6,440 nucleotides of DNA from assembly GCA_947302895.1 (NCBI GenBank), contig CAMYWU010000091.1, positions 1 to 6,440 on the forward strand, in the 5' to 3' direction. The notes under the pieces were generated by a model. It saw only the letters and a list, made by a program, of their open reading frames with translations. It was not told the DNA's origin and did no database searches. This document shows positions 1 to 5,244 of the stretch, piece by piece (position 1 is the stretch's first letter; every line of letters starts with the position of its first letter). Origin of the DNA: an uncultured Clostridia bacterium (lineage in GTDB: Bacteria > Bacillota > Clostridia > Oscillospirales > Acutalibacteraceae). Position numbers and translations under genes: made by a program.

Positions 1-65
1 CCTCTAAATATTATTTTAAAGGTAGTATGTCCAATAATAAACTTGTTCAAAACAGCATAGCGACA

Positions 66-94
66 TTGACAGTGGTCATTTTAAGTGTTATAAT
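66..94 (+). promoter_or_regulatory. Consensus sigma-A promoter for the small membrane protein gene
   Basis: TTGACA at 66-71 and TATAAT at 89-94 are separated by exactly 17 nt, a perfect match to the housekeeping promoter consensus. Transcription would start near 100-102. That gives a leader of about 30 nt containing the ribosome site before the ATG at 132. The promoter lies inside the longer open frame that begins at 27, which argues that the upstream part of that frame is not translated. Confidence 0.85.
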
Positions 95-116
95 AATAAA
101 TACCAATAATTATTTG

Positions 117-124
117 AAAGAGGG
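117..124 (+). promoter_or_regulatory. Ribosome binding site deciding the start at 132
   Basis: AAAGAGGG lies 7 nt before the ATG at 132. The in-frame ATG at 27 has only a weak GGT-type sequence in front of it and sits upstream of the promoter, so 132 is the better start. Confidence 0.8.
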
Positions 125-131
125 TTGTTAT

Positions 132-713
132 ATGAAAAAATCAAAGATTATTAAGCTCTTAATTCCGGTTGTATTAATTCTGGTTATAGTTCTGGCTATT
201 GCACTAAAATACGCAATGAGTACAAACAGTGAAATCGGAAAGACCTACACGGTCAACGGAATAGAGTTTACGCTTAACAGCATAGAGTTTACAGACACAA
301 TTGATAACTGGGGCGGAGCTAATGATAACTTTTGGAAGCCGCTTCCTGCTGACGCTTCAAGAAACCAGATAGCTAATGCAATGACAGCAAAGGACGCAAA
401 CTCTACTATTTGCGTTGTGTCTTACACCGCTAAGAATGTTTCAAAAGACGACAGAACAATCGATTTCGTGGGCAACCTAATTTTTGACAAGGGTTATAAA
501 TACGGCAAAGATGAGGGCAGCCTTGCATACAGAGTGAGCAAAGACGGCGTATGGAAAGAGAGTCCCGGGGGATTAAAACTGGAAAGGCTGACAAGCGATG
601 CTTATGAATTCCGAGCATATATTGTTGTTCCGAAGCAAGTTGTTGAAGAAAAAGACAAGAAGCTGACATATTCTTTAATCGGCAGACAGTATGATTTAAG
701 AAAGATATTATAA
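132..713 (+). CDS. Membrane-anchored DUF4352-like protein of unknown function
   Basis: This encodes a 193-residue protein. It has a short basic N-terminus (MKKSK), one strongly hydrophobic segment at about residues 7-29 (a membrane anchor or uncleaved signal; no lipobox cysteine), and an extracellular domain from about residue 35 to the end. The domain starts with a GKTYTVNGIEFTLNS-type strand pair, has a central strand around 93-101 (CVVSYTAKNVS), and ends with alternating strands near 158-187. That pattern resembles the DUF4352/telokin-like immunoglobulin-fold proteins common in Firmicutes. The family call comes from strand pattern only, and no catalytic motif is visible. The start at 132 is set by its ribosome site and by the consensus promoter between 66 and 94. 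The reading frame stays open upstream to the window edge, so a longer product cannot be strictly excluded. The gene appears monocistronic: it has its own promoter, and a large palindrome overlaps its stop codon. No function can be assigned. Confidence 0.8.
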   Translation: MKKSKIIKLLIPVVLILVIVLAIALKYAMSTNSEIGKTYTVNGIEFTLNSIEFTDTIDNWGGANDNFWKPLPADASRNQIANAMTAKDANSTICVVSYTAKNVSKDDRTIDFVGNLIFDKGYKYGKDEGSLAYRVSKDGVWKESPGGLKLERLTSDAYEFRAYIVVPKQVVEEKDKKLTYSLIGRQYDLRKIL

Positions 714-758
714 ATAATTCCCCCGACCAAAAGTTTTGGTCGGGGGAATTATTTATAA
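708..758. terminator. 51-nt perfect palindrome, likely (bidirectional) intrinsic terminator
   Basis: Arms 708-732 and 734-758 are perfectly complementary around a single central base (733). The GC-rich core is CCCCCGACC / GGTCGGGGG with an A4-G-T4 centre, and the outer stem is AT-rich. The palindrome includes the TAA stop at 711-713. A clean U-run after the GC core is lacking (AATTATTTAT follows). It therefore resembles an imperfect terminator that would work similarly from either strand. It ends 1 nt before the left hairpin of the transposase unit. Confidence 0.7.
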
Positions 759-786
759 ATCGCACAGGGGTCTGTCCCCTGTGCGA
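758..786 (+). repeat. Left REP-like hairpin of the transposase unit
   Basis: CGCACAGGGG (761-770), loop TCTGT (771-775) and CCCCTGTGCG (776-785) form a perfect 10-bp stem. A T-A pair (760/786) extends it to 11 bp. No T-run follows, so it is unlikely to be an efficient terminator. A substrate role for the Y1 transposase is more likely. The -35 element of the transposase promoter begins 6 nt beyond it. Confidence 0.85.
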
Positions 787-792
787 GAATTG

Positions 793-821
793 TTGACAAA
801 TTGGGTAATAACAAGTATATT
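793..821 (+). promoter_or_regulatory. Promoter of the transposase gene
   Basis: TTGACA at 793-798 and TATATT at 816-821 are separated by 17 nt, one mismatch from consensus. The predicted start point, near 827-829, falls on the ribosome site. The leader would be only about a dozen nucleotides, which may limit translation. Confidence 0.65.
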
Positions 822-826
822 AGAAT

Positions 827-834
827 AGAGGTGA
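827..834 (+). promoter_or_regulatory. Ribosome binding site of the transposase
   Basis: AGAGGTGA lies upstream of the ATG at 840, with 8 nt between AGAGG and the start codon. It selects 840 over the in-frame TTG at 801, which lies within the promoter. Confidence 0.75.
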
Positions 835-839
835 CAGTT

Positions 840-1583
840 ATGGCAAGAGGAAAACGTGTAAAAAGCGAGAGCGGTATTTATCATATTATGTTACGCGGTA
901 ATAACAAGCAGCGGGTGTTTTTTGATTTAGAGGATTACTACAAGTTTTTAAGCGTTCTGGGAATCTGCAAAGGCATATGCGGATACAAAATCTTTGCTTT
1001 TTGTCTTATGGATAACCATATTCATCTTTTAATACAGGAAGGTGAGGAGCCTCTTGATAAAGCTTTTAAACGAATAGGCGTTCGTTTTGTTGGGTGGTAC
1101 AATGCGAAATATAAAAGATGCGGAAACCTCTTTCAAGGAAGATTCAAGAGCGTTCCTGTTAATGATGATGAGTATTTTATCACAGCACTTAGATATATTC
1201 ATCAAAATCCTGTGAAAGCGGGAATAGCTAAAAAGTGTGCTGACTATGATTTTAGCAGCTATAATGCATATTTCACAACAGCTCCTTTGGTCGATACGGA
1301 TTTTGCTTTGAGCTTAATTAGTATTTCACAGTTTGAAGAATTGCATAATGAAGTCGTAAATGATGAAAGACTCGATAAACTTGAAAAGGATACCATAAGG
1401 CTTACTGCTGAAGAAGCCAAAAATGCATTTGAAAAAGAAACGAACTGTACGACGGCAAAAGATTTTTTGCAAATGCCAAAAGATATGCAAACGGCATATA
1501 TTAATTTGTTGAAAGAAAAGCATTTATCTTTAAGACAGATATGTGAACTAACAGGCGTTTCAATGTATGAGGCCAGAAAATAA
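840..1583 (+). CDS. REP-associated tyrosine transposase (Y1_Tnp, IS200-like family)
   Basis: This is a 247-residue single-strand DNA transposase of the HUH Y1 class. Such enzymes recognise hairpins near the element ends and cut and rejoin one DNA strand through a 5'-phosphotyrosine link. The protein opens with MARGKRVKSESGIYHIMLRGN, the usual N-terminus of RAYT proteins. The HUH motif is intact at residues 58-64 (DNHIHLL, H60 and H62). GNLFQGRFKS (95-104) and the helix carrying the candidate nucleophile, RYIHQNPVKAG (118-128, Y119), are also present. The C-terminal third ends in a helix-turn-helix-like segment (about 228-246, LSLRQICELTGVS). Such C-terminal tails are common in this family, so the ORF looks complete rather than truncated. 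The start at 840 is chosen over TTG 801 because the 13 extra residues overlap the promoter and do not resemble the family. Flanking hairpins at 758-786 and 1588-1618 are the likely substrates. All recognisable motifs are intact, so the enzyme may be active. Confidence 0.9.
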   Translation: MARGKRVKSESGIYHIMLRGNNKQRVFFDLEDYYKFLSVLGICKGICGYKIFAFCLMDNHIHLLIQEGEEPLDKAFKRIGVRFVGWYNAKYKRCGNLFQGRFKSVPVNDDEYFITALRYIHQNPVKAGIAKKCADYDFSSYNAYFTTAPLVDTDFALSLISISQFEELHNEVVNDERLDKLEKDTIRLTAEEAKNAFEKETNCTTAKDFLQMPKDMQTAYINLLKEKHLSLRQICELTGVSMYEARK

Positions 1584-1587
1584 AAGT

Positions 1588-1618
1588 AATCGCACAGGGG
1601 TCTGTCCCCTGTGTGATT
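1588..1618 (+). repeat. Right REP-like hairpin, also a probable terminator for the transposase gene
   Basis: CGCACAGGGG (1591-1600), loop TCTGT (1601-1605) and CCCCTGTGTG (1606-1615) form a stem with one G-T wobble (1592/1614). AAT/ATT pairs (1588-1590 with 1616-1618) extend it to 13 bp. Six T residues at 1617-1622 overlap and follow the stem, so in RNA it has the form of an intrinsic terminator 4 nt after the stop codon. It is a direct repeat of 758-783. The single C-to-T change, at the position matching 784, causes the wobble. Confidence 0.85.
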
Positions 1619-1663
1619 TTTTAAAATAAAATTAAGAATTTTTAAAATTTTCATAATTTGTAT

Positions 1664-1692
1664 TTTACTTATAATAATAAATGTGCTATGAT
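1664..1692 (+). promoter_or_regulatory. Extended -10 promoter for the hydrolase-queH-rarA operon
   Basis: TATGAT at 1687-1692 is preceded by TGTGC (1682-1686 reads TGTGC), giving the Gram-positive extended -10 form TRTGnTATRAT. TTTACT at 1664-1669 matches the -35 consensus at four of six positions with a 17-nt spacer. The start point would be near 1698-1700, with a leader of about 25 nt. An A/T-tract-rich stretch (1617-1663) lies upstream and could act like an UP element. A weaker alternative is TTTTCA (1648-1653) with TATAAT (1670-1675) at a 16-nt spacing. Confidence 0.6.
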
Positions 1693-1708
1693 TATAATGA
1701 GATATTTT

Positions 1709-1717
1709 AAGGAAGTG
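1709..1717 (+). promoter_or_regulatory. Ribosome binding site of the first M23 hydrolase
   Basis: AAGGAAGTG lies upstream of the ATG at 1724, with 8 nt between AAGGAAG and the start codon. It selects 1724 over the in-frame ATG at 1658, which lies upstream of the promoter's -10 element. Translation from 1724 gives a classical signal peptide. Confidence 0.75.
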
Positions 1718-1723
1718 CAAAAT

Positions 1724-3151
1724 ATGAAAAAAACAGCCCTAATAAAACTTATGTCCTTAGCAATGGTTTTTTGCCTTTTGCTTTCTTTTTCAACTCCTAT
1801 AAGCTACGTTTCAGCGGCGGATACAACCTCGCTTACAGCGCAGAAGGCGGAGCTTGAAAAAAAGCTCAAGGAAACCGAAGCAAAGCTTTCCCAGCTTGGA
1901 AAGCAGAGCAAGGAAACCGAGGAATATATCAAGGTTCTTGATGAAAAAATAAGCTATCTTTCAAAGCAGTATAAGCTTGCAAAGCAGGAAGCAGAGGATA
2001 TTGAAAACAGGGTTAATGCACTTGAATCAAATATAAAAACAAACGAGGTTGAAATAGCCTCAATCAAGGATGAGGTTAAAGCGCTTGAAAAGAATATCAA
2101 AACTCTTAATTCCGAGTTTTCTTCAACCTATGATGAATACTGCAAGCGTATAAGGGCTATATATATCAGCGGCCAGTCGGGCAGCCAGCTTTCATTTTTG
2201 CTTCTTTCAAACGGGCTTACAAATCTTTTAACAAGATACCAGATGATAAGCGCTGTATCAAAGCAGGACGGCGAGCTTCTTGAATCGGTTAAAAGCCAGA
2301 CGGATAATATTATGGCGGTTAAAACCAAGCTCGATGAAAAAAATACAAAGCTGAATGAAACCCAGAAGGAGCTTAAAGCAAACAGCGAAAGCCTTAAAAC
2401 AGAAAGAGAAAGCCTGCTCAAAAAGCAGGAGGATATGCTTTCTCAGCAAAAGGAGATTGAAGAGCAGCAGCTTGAAGCAAACAAGCTTCTTCAAAGACTC
2501 CACGATAAAACAAAGGAATACGGCGAATACAGAGATACAACTCAGGAGGAGCTTGATGCAATAGATGCCGATATCGAGGCTGCATTAAACAAATATGTTC
2601 CTCCAACCACCACAACTAAAAAGACCACAACAACTACAACCACCAAAAAGCCAACAACAACCAAAAAAGGCGAATCAACAACCAAGTCCACAACAACTAC
2701 AACAACCACAACGAAAACGACCACAACAACAGCCTCATCAAATTATATAAAGCTTACCTATCCATGCCCGAGCTATACGAATATAACCTGCGGCTTCGGC
2801 GCATATGATGGTCATACTGGCTGCGATTTCTCAACCAAGGGAAATGAAAACCAGAAGATTGTTGCGGCTGAATCGGGAACGGTTATTCTTGTTAAGAATC
2901 TTAACTACAGCTACGGCCACTATATTGTTATTGCCCATGATAAAACAACTTCATCGGGCTCGGCTGTTTATACCCTTTATGCCCACAATAACGATATCAT
3001 TGTTTCCGCCGGTCAGTATGTTAAGAAGGGTCAGCAAATTGCATACAGCGGCTCAACAGGAAATTCAACAGGACCCCATCTTCATTTTGAAGTAAGAGTT
3101 GGCGGCGCAACACAGTCGTGTGCAGTTAACCCTGCAATCTATCTTCCGTAA
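1724..3151 (+). CDS. Secreted PcsB/EnvC-like coiled-coil M23 peptidoglycan endopeptidase (Thr/Lys linker)
   Basis: This is a 475-residue exported cell-wall hydrolase. A signal peptide (residues 1-31/32, KK then a hydrophobic core, cleavage near YVSA-A) is followed by a PcsB_CC/EnvC-type helical hairpin. Coiled coil 1 spans about 35-130, the conserved hinge EYCKRIRAIYISG...LLLSNGLTNLL about 138-172, and coiled coil 2 about 185-290. A Thr/Lys linker (295-336) leads to a C-terminal M23/LytM metallopeptidase (343-475). Zinc ligands H364, D368 (HTGCD) and H454, and catalytic H421 (LYAH) and H452 (PHLHFE), are all present. It should therefore cleave peptide cross-links itself, unlike E. coli EnvC, which is a degenerate activator. 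In characterised relatives the coiled coil holds the enzyme inactive until FtsEX signals, so a division or elongation role is inferred here. No ftsEX is visible in the window. The peptidase domain has four cysteines (348, 356, 367, 466) that the downstream paralogue lacks. It is the first gene of an apparent four-gene operon. Confidence 0.92.
   Translation: MKKTALIKLMSLAMVFCLLLSFSTPISYVSAADTTSLTAQKAELEKKLKETEAKLSQLGKQSKETEEYIKVLDEKISYLSKQYKLAKQEAEDIENRVNALESNIKTNEVEIASIKDEVKALEKNIKTLNSEFSSTYDEYCKRIRAIYISGQSGSQLSFLLLSNGLTNLLTRYQMISAVSKQDGELLESVKSQTDNIMAVKTKLDEKNTKLNETQKELKANSESLKTERESLLKKQEDMLSQQKEIEEQQLEANKLLQRLHDKTKEYGEYRDTTQEELDAIDADIEAALNKYVPPTTTTKKTTTTTTTKKPTTTKKGESTTKSTTTTTTTTKTTTTTASSNYIKLTYPCPSYTNITCGFGAYDGHTGCDFSTKGNENQKIVAAESGTVILVKNLNYSYGHYIVIAHDKTTSSGSAVYTLYAHNNDIIVSAGQYVKKGQQIAYSGSTGNSTGPHLHFEVRVGGATQSCAVNPAIYLP
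2606..2731 (+). repeat. Low-complexity ACA/ACC/AAA codon tract encoding a Thr/Lys linker
   Basis: About 42 codons, mostly Thr (ACA, ACC, ACT, ACG) with paired or single Lys, join the coiled-coil and peptidase domains. The tract has eight Lys and one Glu, so it is strongly basic. The trinucleotide register means that copy-number slippage would change linker length without a frameshift. Thr-rich linkers of this kind are often O-glycosylated in secreted Firmicute enzymes, which is an inference here. Confidence 0.8.
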
Positions 3152-3164
3152 AGAGAAACCACCT

Positions 3165-3172
3165 AAGAGGAG
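3165..3172 (+). promoter_or_regulatory. Ribosome binding site supporting a TTG start at 3183
   Basis: AAGAGGAG lies 10 nt before TTG 3183. No in-frame ATG or GTG lies close by. Translation from this TTG gives a complete signal peptide, so the rare start codon is accepted. Confidence 0.8.
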
Positions 3173-3182
3173 TTAATATAAA

Positions 3183-4607
3183 TTGAAATCCAGAGCAAAA
3201 AAGATTATCGCAACATTTTTAGCTTGCCTGCTGATTCTTTCATCAGCGGGCTTAAGCGCATATGCGGATGAAACAACAACTCAGAATCAGAGCGAAGCAA
3301 CAACCGAAAGCTCTGTCAGCAAAGAGGAAGCGCAGAAAACTCTTGAGGATCAGAAAAAAGAGCTTGAAAAGAAGCTTGAGGAGAGCGAAAAGCTTCTTGC
3401 TTCCTTCAAGGATGATGCAAAGGTTACTGCTGAATACATAGATGCCCTTGATGAAAAAATCGGATATATGAACGAAGAGCTTAATGTTCTTGATAAGCAG
3501 ATAGCCGAATCCCAGGGCAAAATTAATCAGCTGAATTCTCAGATTGATCCGCTTGAAAAGGAAATAAATACTCTTGAAGCCGAATATGAGAATGCAAAAG
3601 AGGATTTTGATAAGCTCAACGATGAGTTCGACAGCACCTATAACGCATATTGCTTAAGACTCAGGGCAATTTATATGAGCGGAACAACAAGCATTCTTGC
3701 CGCTCTTTTAACAAGCAAGGATATTTCGCAGTTCATCAACCGTCTTGAGATGATAAGAGCCGTTTCACTAAGCGATACAAAGCTGCTTCAGAAGGTTAAT
3801 AACGAAATGGAAAAAATAATAACCAAGCAGGACGGTCTTAACGAGAAAAAGGAAGTGCTCTTAAAAGCACGTGAAAAGCTGTCTTCAAAGAAGGATGAAC
3901 TGAAAAAACAGCAGGATAGGATTGAGGCTAATCAGGAGGAAATTGCTTCAAAGAAGATTAGTCTTTCAGAGCTCAGGGCTCAAAGCGATAAGCTCTTTGC
4001 CGAGTATACCCAAAAAACAAAAATGTATACCGAGTTCAGAAATGAGGATGAAGAGCTCGTTAAAAGCGTTGAGGATGAAATAGATGCGCTTCTCAGCGGA
4101 CTTAAATCTCCCGACGAGGTTACAACTGCTGCCGATGCAAAGCATAATGAAAGCTCCTCAGATAGCTCGGATTCCGAGGAATCAAGCCTGTACAGCGCTT
4201 CAAATGCAGTTCTCAACCTAACATATCCCGCACCAGGTCATTATGCAGTATCCCAGGAATTCGGCCACTACAGAAACGGAAAAGCCCATACGGGAATAGA
4301 CTTTCCTCTTTCTGTTGGCTCAAAGGTTGTTGCAGCCCAGAAGGGAATAGTTGTTAAGGTTAAGCGCCTTAATTATTCCTATGGCTATTATGTTATGATT
4401 TATCACGGAACGGATAAAAGCGGAAGAAAAATTGTAACCCTTTATGCCCATAATTCGTCAATCCTTGTTTCTGTTGGTCAGAGCGTTAAAAAGGGCGAAC
4501 AGATTGCAAAGGGCGGCTCAACGGGCAACTCAACAGGTCCGCATTGCCATTTTGAGCTGATAATGAACGGAAGCAAGGTTAATCCCAAAAACTATCTTTC
4601 AAAATAA
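3183..4607 (+). CDS. Secreted PcsB/EnvC-like coiled-coil M23 peptidoglycan endopeptidase (acidic linker), paralogue of the upstream gene
   Basis: This is a 474-residue paralogue of the preceding gene with the same architecture. It has a signal peptide (1-28, cleavage near AYA-D), coiled coil 1 (about 47-150), hinge AYCLRLRAIYMSG...LLTSKDISQFINR (about 155-187), coiled coil 2 (about 200-305), linker (309-340) and an M23 domain (344-474). Zinc ligands H369, D373 (HTGID) and H456, and catalytic H423 (LYAH) and H454 (PHCHFE), are all present, so it should be an active endopeptidase. The linker is rich in Ser, Asp and Glu (eight acidic, one basic), opposite in charge to the Thr/Lys linker of its neighbour. 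Translation starts at a TTG behind a good ribosome site, 31 nt after the upstream stop, with no terminator between. This points to co-transcription and perhaps lower expression than the first copy. Tandem duplication followed by divergence is the simplest origin. Different division-site or elongation roles are possible but unproven. Confidence 0.92.
   Translation: MKSRAKKIIATFLACLLILSSAGLSAYADETTTQNQSEATTESSVSKEEAQKTLEDQKKELEKKLEESEKLLASFKDDAKVTAEYIDALDEKIGYMNEELNVLDKQIAESQGKINQLNSQIDPLEKEINTLEAEYENAKEDFDKLNDEFDSTYNAYCLRLRAIYMSGTTSILAALLTSKDISQFINRLEMIRAVSLSDTKLLQKVNNEMEKIITKQDGLNEKKEVLLKAREKLSSKKDELKKQQDRIEANQEEIASKKISLSELRAQSDKLFAEYTQKTKMYTEFRNEDEELVKSVEDEIDALLSGLKSPDEVTTAADAKHNESSSDSSDSEESSLYSASNAVLNLTYPAPGHYAVSQEFGHYRNGKAHTGIDFPLSVGSKVVAAQKGIVVKVKRLNYSYGYYVMIYHGTDKSGRKIVTLYAHNSSILVSVGQSVKKGEQIAKGGSTGNSTGPHCHFELIMNGSKVNPKNYLSK
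4107..4202 (+). other. Ser/Asp/Glu-rich linker-coding segment
   Basis: This encodes residues 309-340 of the second M23 protein, including SSSDSSDSEESS. It is an acidic, disordered connector in the position where the paralogue has a basic Thr/Lys tract. It is not a nucleotide repeat of clear period. Confidence 0.65.
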
Positions 4608-4609
4608 TT

Positions 4610-5242
4610 ATGAACAAGATAAATTATCAAAAAGAAACCGATAATATCATCAACAGAATTTGCAGCGAGGGCACAGCGCCGAGGCTTTTGCTTCATAGCT
4701 GCTGCGCCCCCTGTTCAAGCTATACTCTTGAATATCTTTCGCAGTTTTTTAGGATAAGCGTTTTTTATTACAATCCTAATATCTCACCTCTAAGCGAATT
4801 TGAAAAGCGCTATAACGAGCAAAAAAGGCTTATTGAAGCCCTTCCTGCAAAAAACGAGATATCGCTTATCAAGGGCGAATACGAACCCGAAGCCTTTTTT
4901 GAAATCGCAAAGGGGCTTGAAGACGCAAAAGAGGGCTATGAGCGCTGCTTTAAATGCTATCGCTTAAGGCTTGAAAAAACTGCCCGCCTTGCAAAAGAGG
5001 AAGGCTTTGATTATTTTTGCACAACGCTTTCAATATCTCCGCTCAAAAATTCTCAGAAGATAAATGAAATTGGTTTTGAAACAGGCGAGAAATACGGCAT
5101 TTCCTGGCTTCCCTCTGATTTTAAAAAGAAAGAGGGCTTCAAGCGCTCAATAGAGCTTTCAAAGGAATATGATTTATACCGCCAGGATTTTTGCGGCTGC
5201 ATATATTCAAAGGCGGCAAGTGAAAAGGCAAAGGAGGATTAA
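4610..5242 (+). CDS. queH: Epoxyqueuosine reductase QueH
   Basis: This is a 210-residue cytoplasmic iron-sulfur enzyme of the QueH (former DUF208) family. QueH removes the epoxide oxygen from epoxyqueuosine in tRNA to give queuosine, replacing cobalamin-dependent QueG in many anaerobes and Firmicutes. Family signatures are all present: LLLHSCCAPCSSY (26-38; C31, C32, C35), YYNPNISP (53-60), ERCFKCYRLRL (111-121; C113, C116), FCTTLSISPLKN (136-147; C137) and DFCGCIYSK (193-201; C195, C197). These supply the cysteines expected for metal-cluster binding and catalysis, and the length matches the family. The ATG at 4610 lies 2 nt after the upstream TAA. No clear ribosome site precedes it, so translation is probably coupled to the upstream hydrolase gene. 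No other queuosine gene is in the window. Confidence 0.95.
   Translation: MNKINYQKETDNIINRICSEGTAPRLLLHSCCAPCSSYTLEYLSQFFRISVFYYNPNISPLSEFEKRYNEQKRLIEALPAKNEISLIKGEYEPEAFFEIAKGLEDAKEGYERCFKCYRLRLEKTARLAKEEGFDYFCTTLSISPLKNSQKINEIGFETGEKYGISWLPSDFKKKEGFKRSIELSKEYDLYRQDFCGCIYSKAASEKAKED
5231..5237 (+). promoter_or_regulatory. Ribosome binding site for the GTG start of rarA
   Basis: AAGGAGG, a full anti-16S match, lies within the last codons of queH. It is 7 nt before GTG 5245 and fixes this start. Confidence 0.9.
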
Positions 5243-5244
5243 AA

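Larger units (their letters stand above)
758..1618 (+). mobile_element. RAYT / IS200-like single-gene transposable unit
   Basis: A Y1 (HUH) transposase gene with its own promoter is bracketed by two copies of the same hairpin-forming sequence, at 758-786 and 1588-1618. The copies share 26 nt exactly (758-783 and 1588-1613) and have the same orientation. Same-orientation subterminal hairpins at both ends are the known arrangement of IS200/IS605-family elements. REP-associated transposases are also typically flanked by GGGG...CCCC hairpins. No target-site duplication is expected for this chemistry and none is evident. The true cleavage points cannot be placed from this sequence, so the limits given are those of the shared hairpin blocks. 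Confidence 0.75.

Noticed and set aside
27..131. N-terminal extension of the first gene from ATG 27
   Set aside because: It contains a perfect promoter (66-94), has a poor ribosome site, and gives an odd second hydrophobic segment. ATG 132 has a strong ribosome site.
430..765. Minus-strand 111-codon ORF opposite the first gene
   Set aside because: It is an antisense shadow of a convincing gene, runs through the palindrome, and has no ribosome site or family resemblance.
801..839. TTG start for the transposase
   Set aside because: It overlaps the promoter, and the extra residues do not resemble the family. ATG 840 has a good ribosome site and the usual MARGKR-like start.
758..1618. The two hairpin copies as a CRISPR or attachment-site pair
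   Set aside because: There are only two copies, 830 nt apart, with a Y1 transposase gene between them. No spacer array, integrase or cas gene is present.
1693..1698. TATAAT as the operon -10 element
   Set aside because: No -35 lies at suitable spacing and the extended TGn is out of register. The overlapping TGTGC-TATGAT with TTTACT fits better.
1259..1720. Minus-strand 153-codon ORF opposite the transposase end
   Set aside because: It reads across the right hairpin and the operon promoter. Its composition is that of complemented AT-rich coding DNA, with no recognisable domain.
1658..1723. ATG 1658 as start of the first hydrolase
   Set aside because: It precedes the promoter's -10 element and would bury the signal peptide behind 22 unrelated residues.
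2542..2724. Minus-strand Val-rich ORF
   Set aside because: It is the reverse complement of the Thr/Lys linker tract, so the poly-Val is a composition artefact.
3152..3182. Terminator or promoter between the two hydrolase genes
   Set aside because: The 31-nt gap holds only the ribosome site, with no inverted repeat, T-run or -10/-35 pair.
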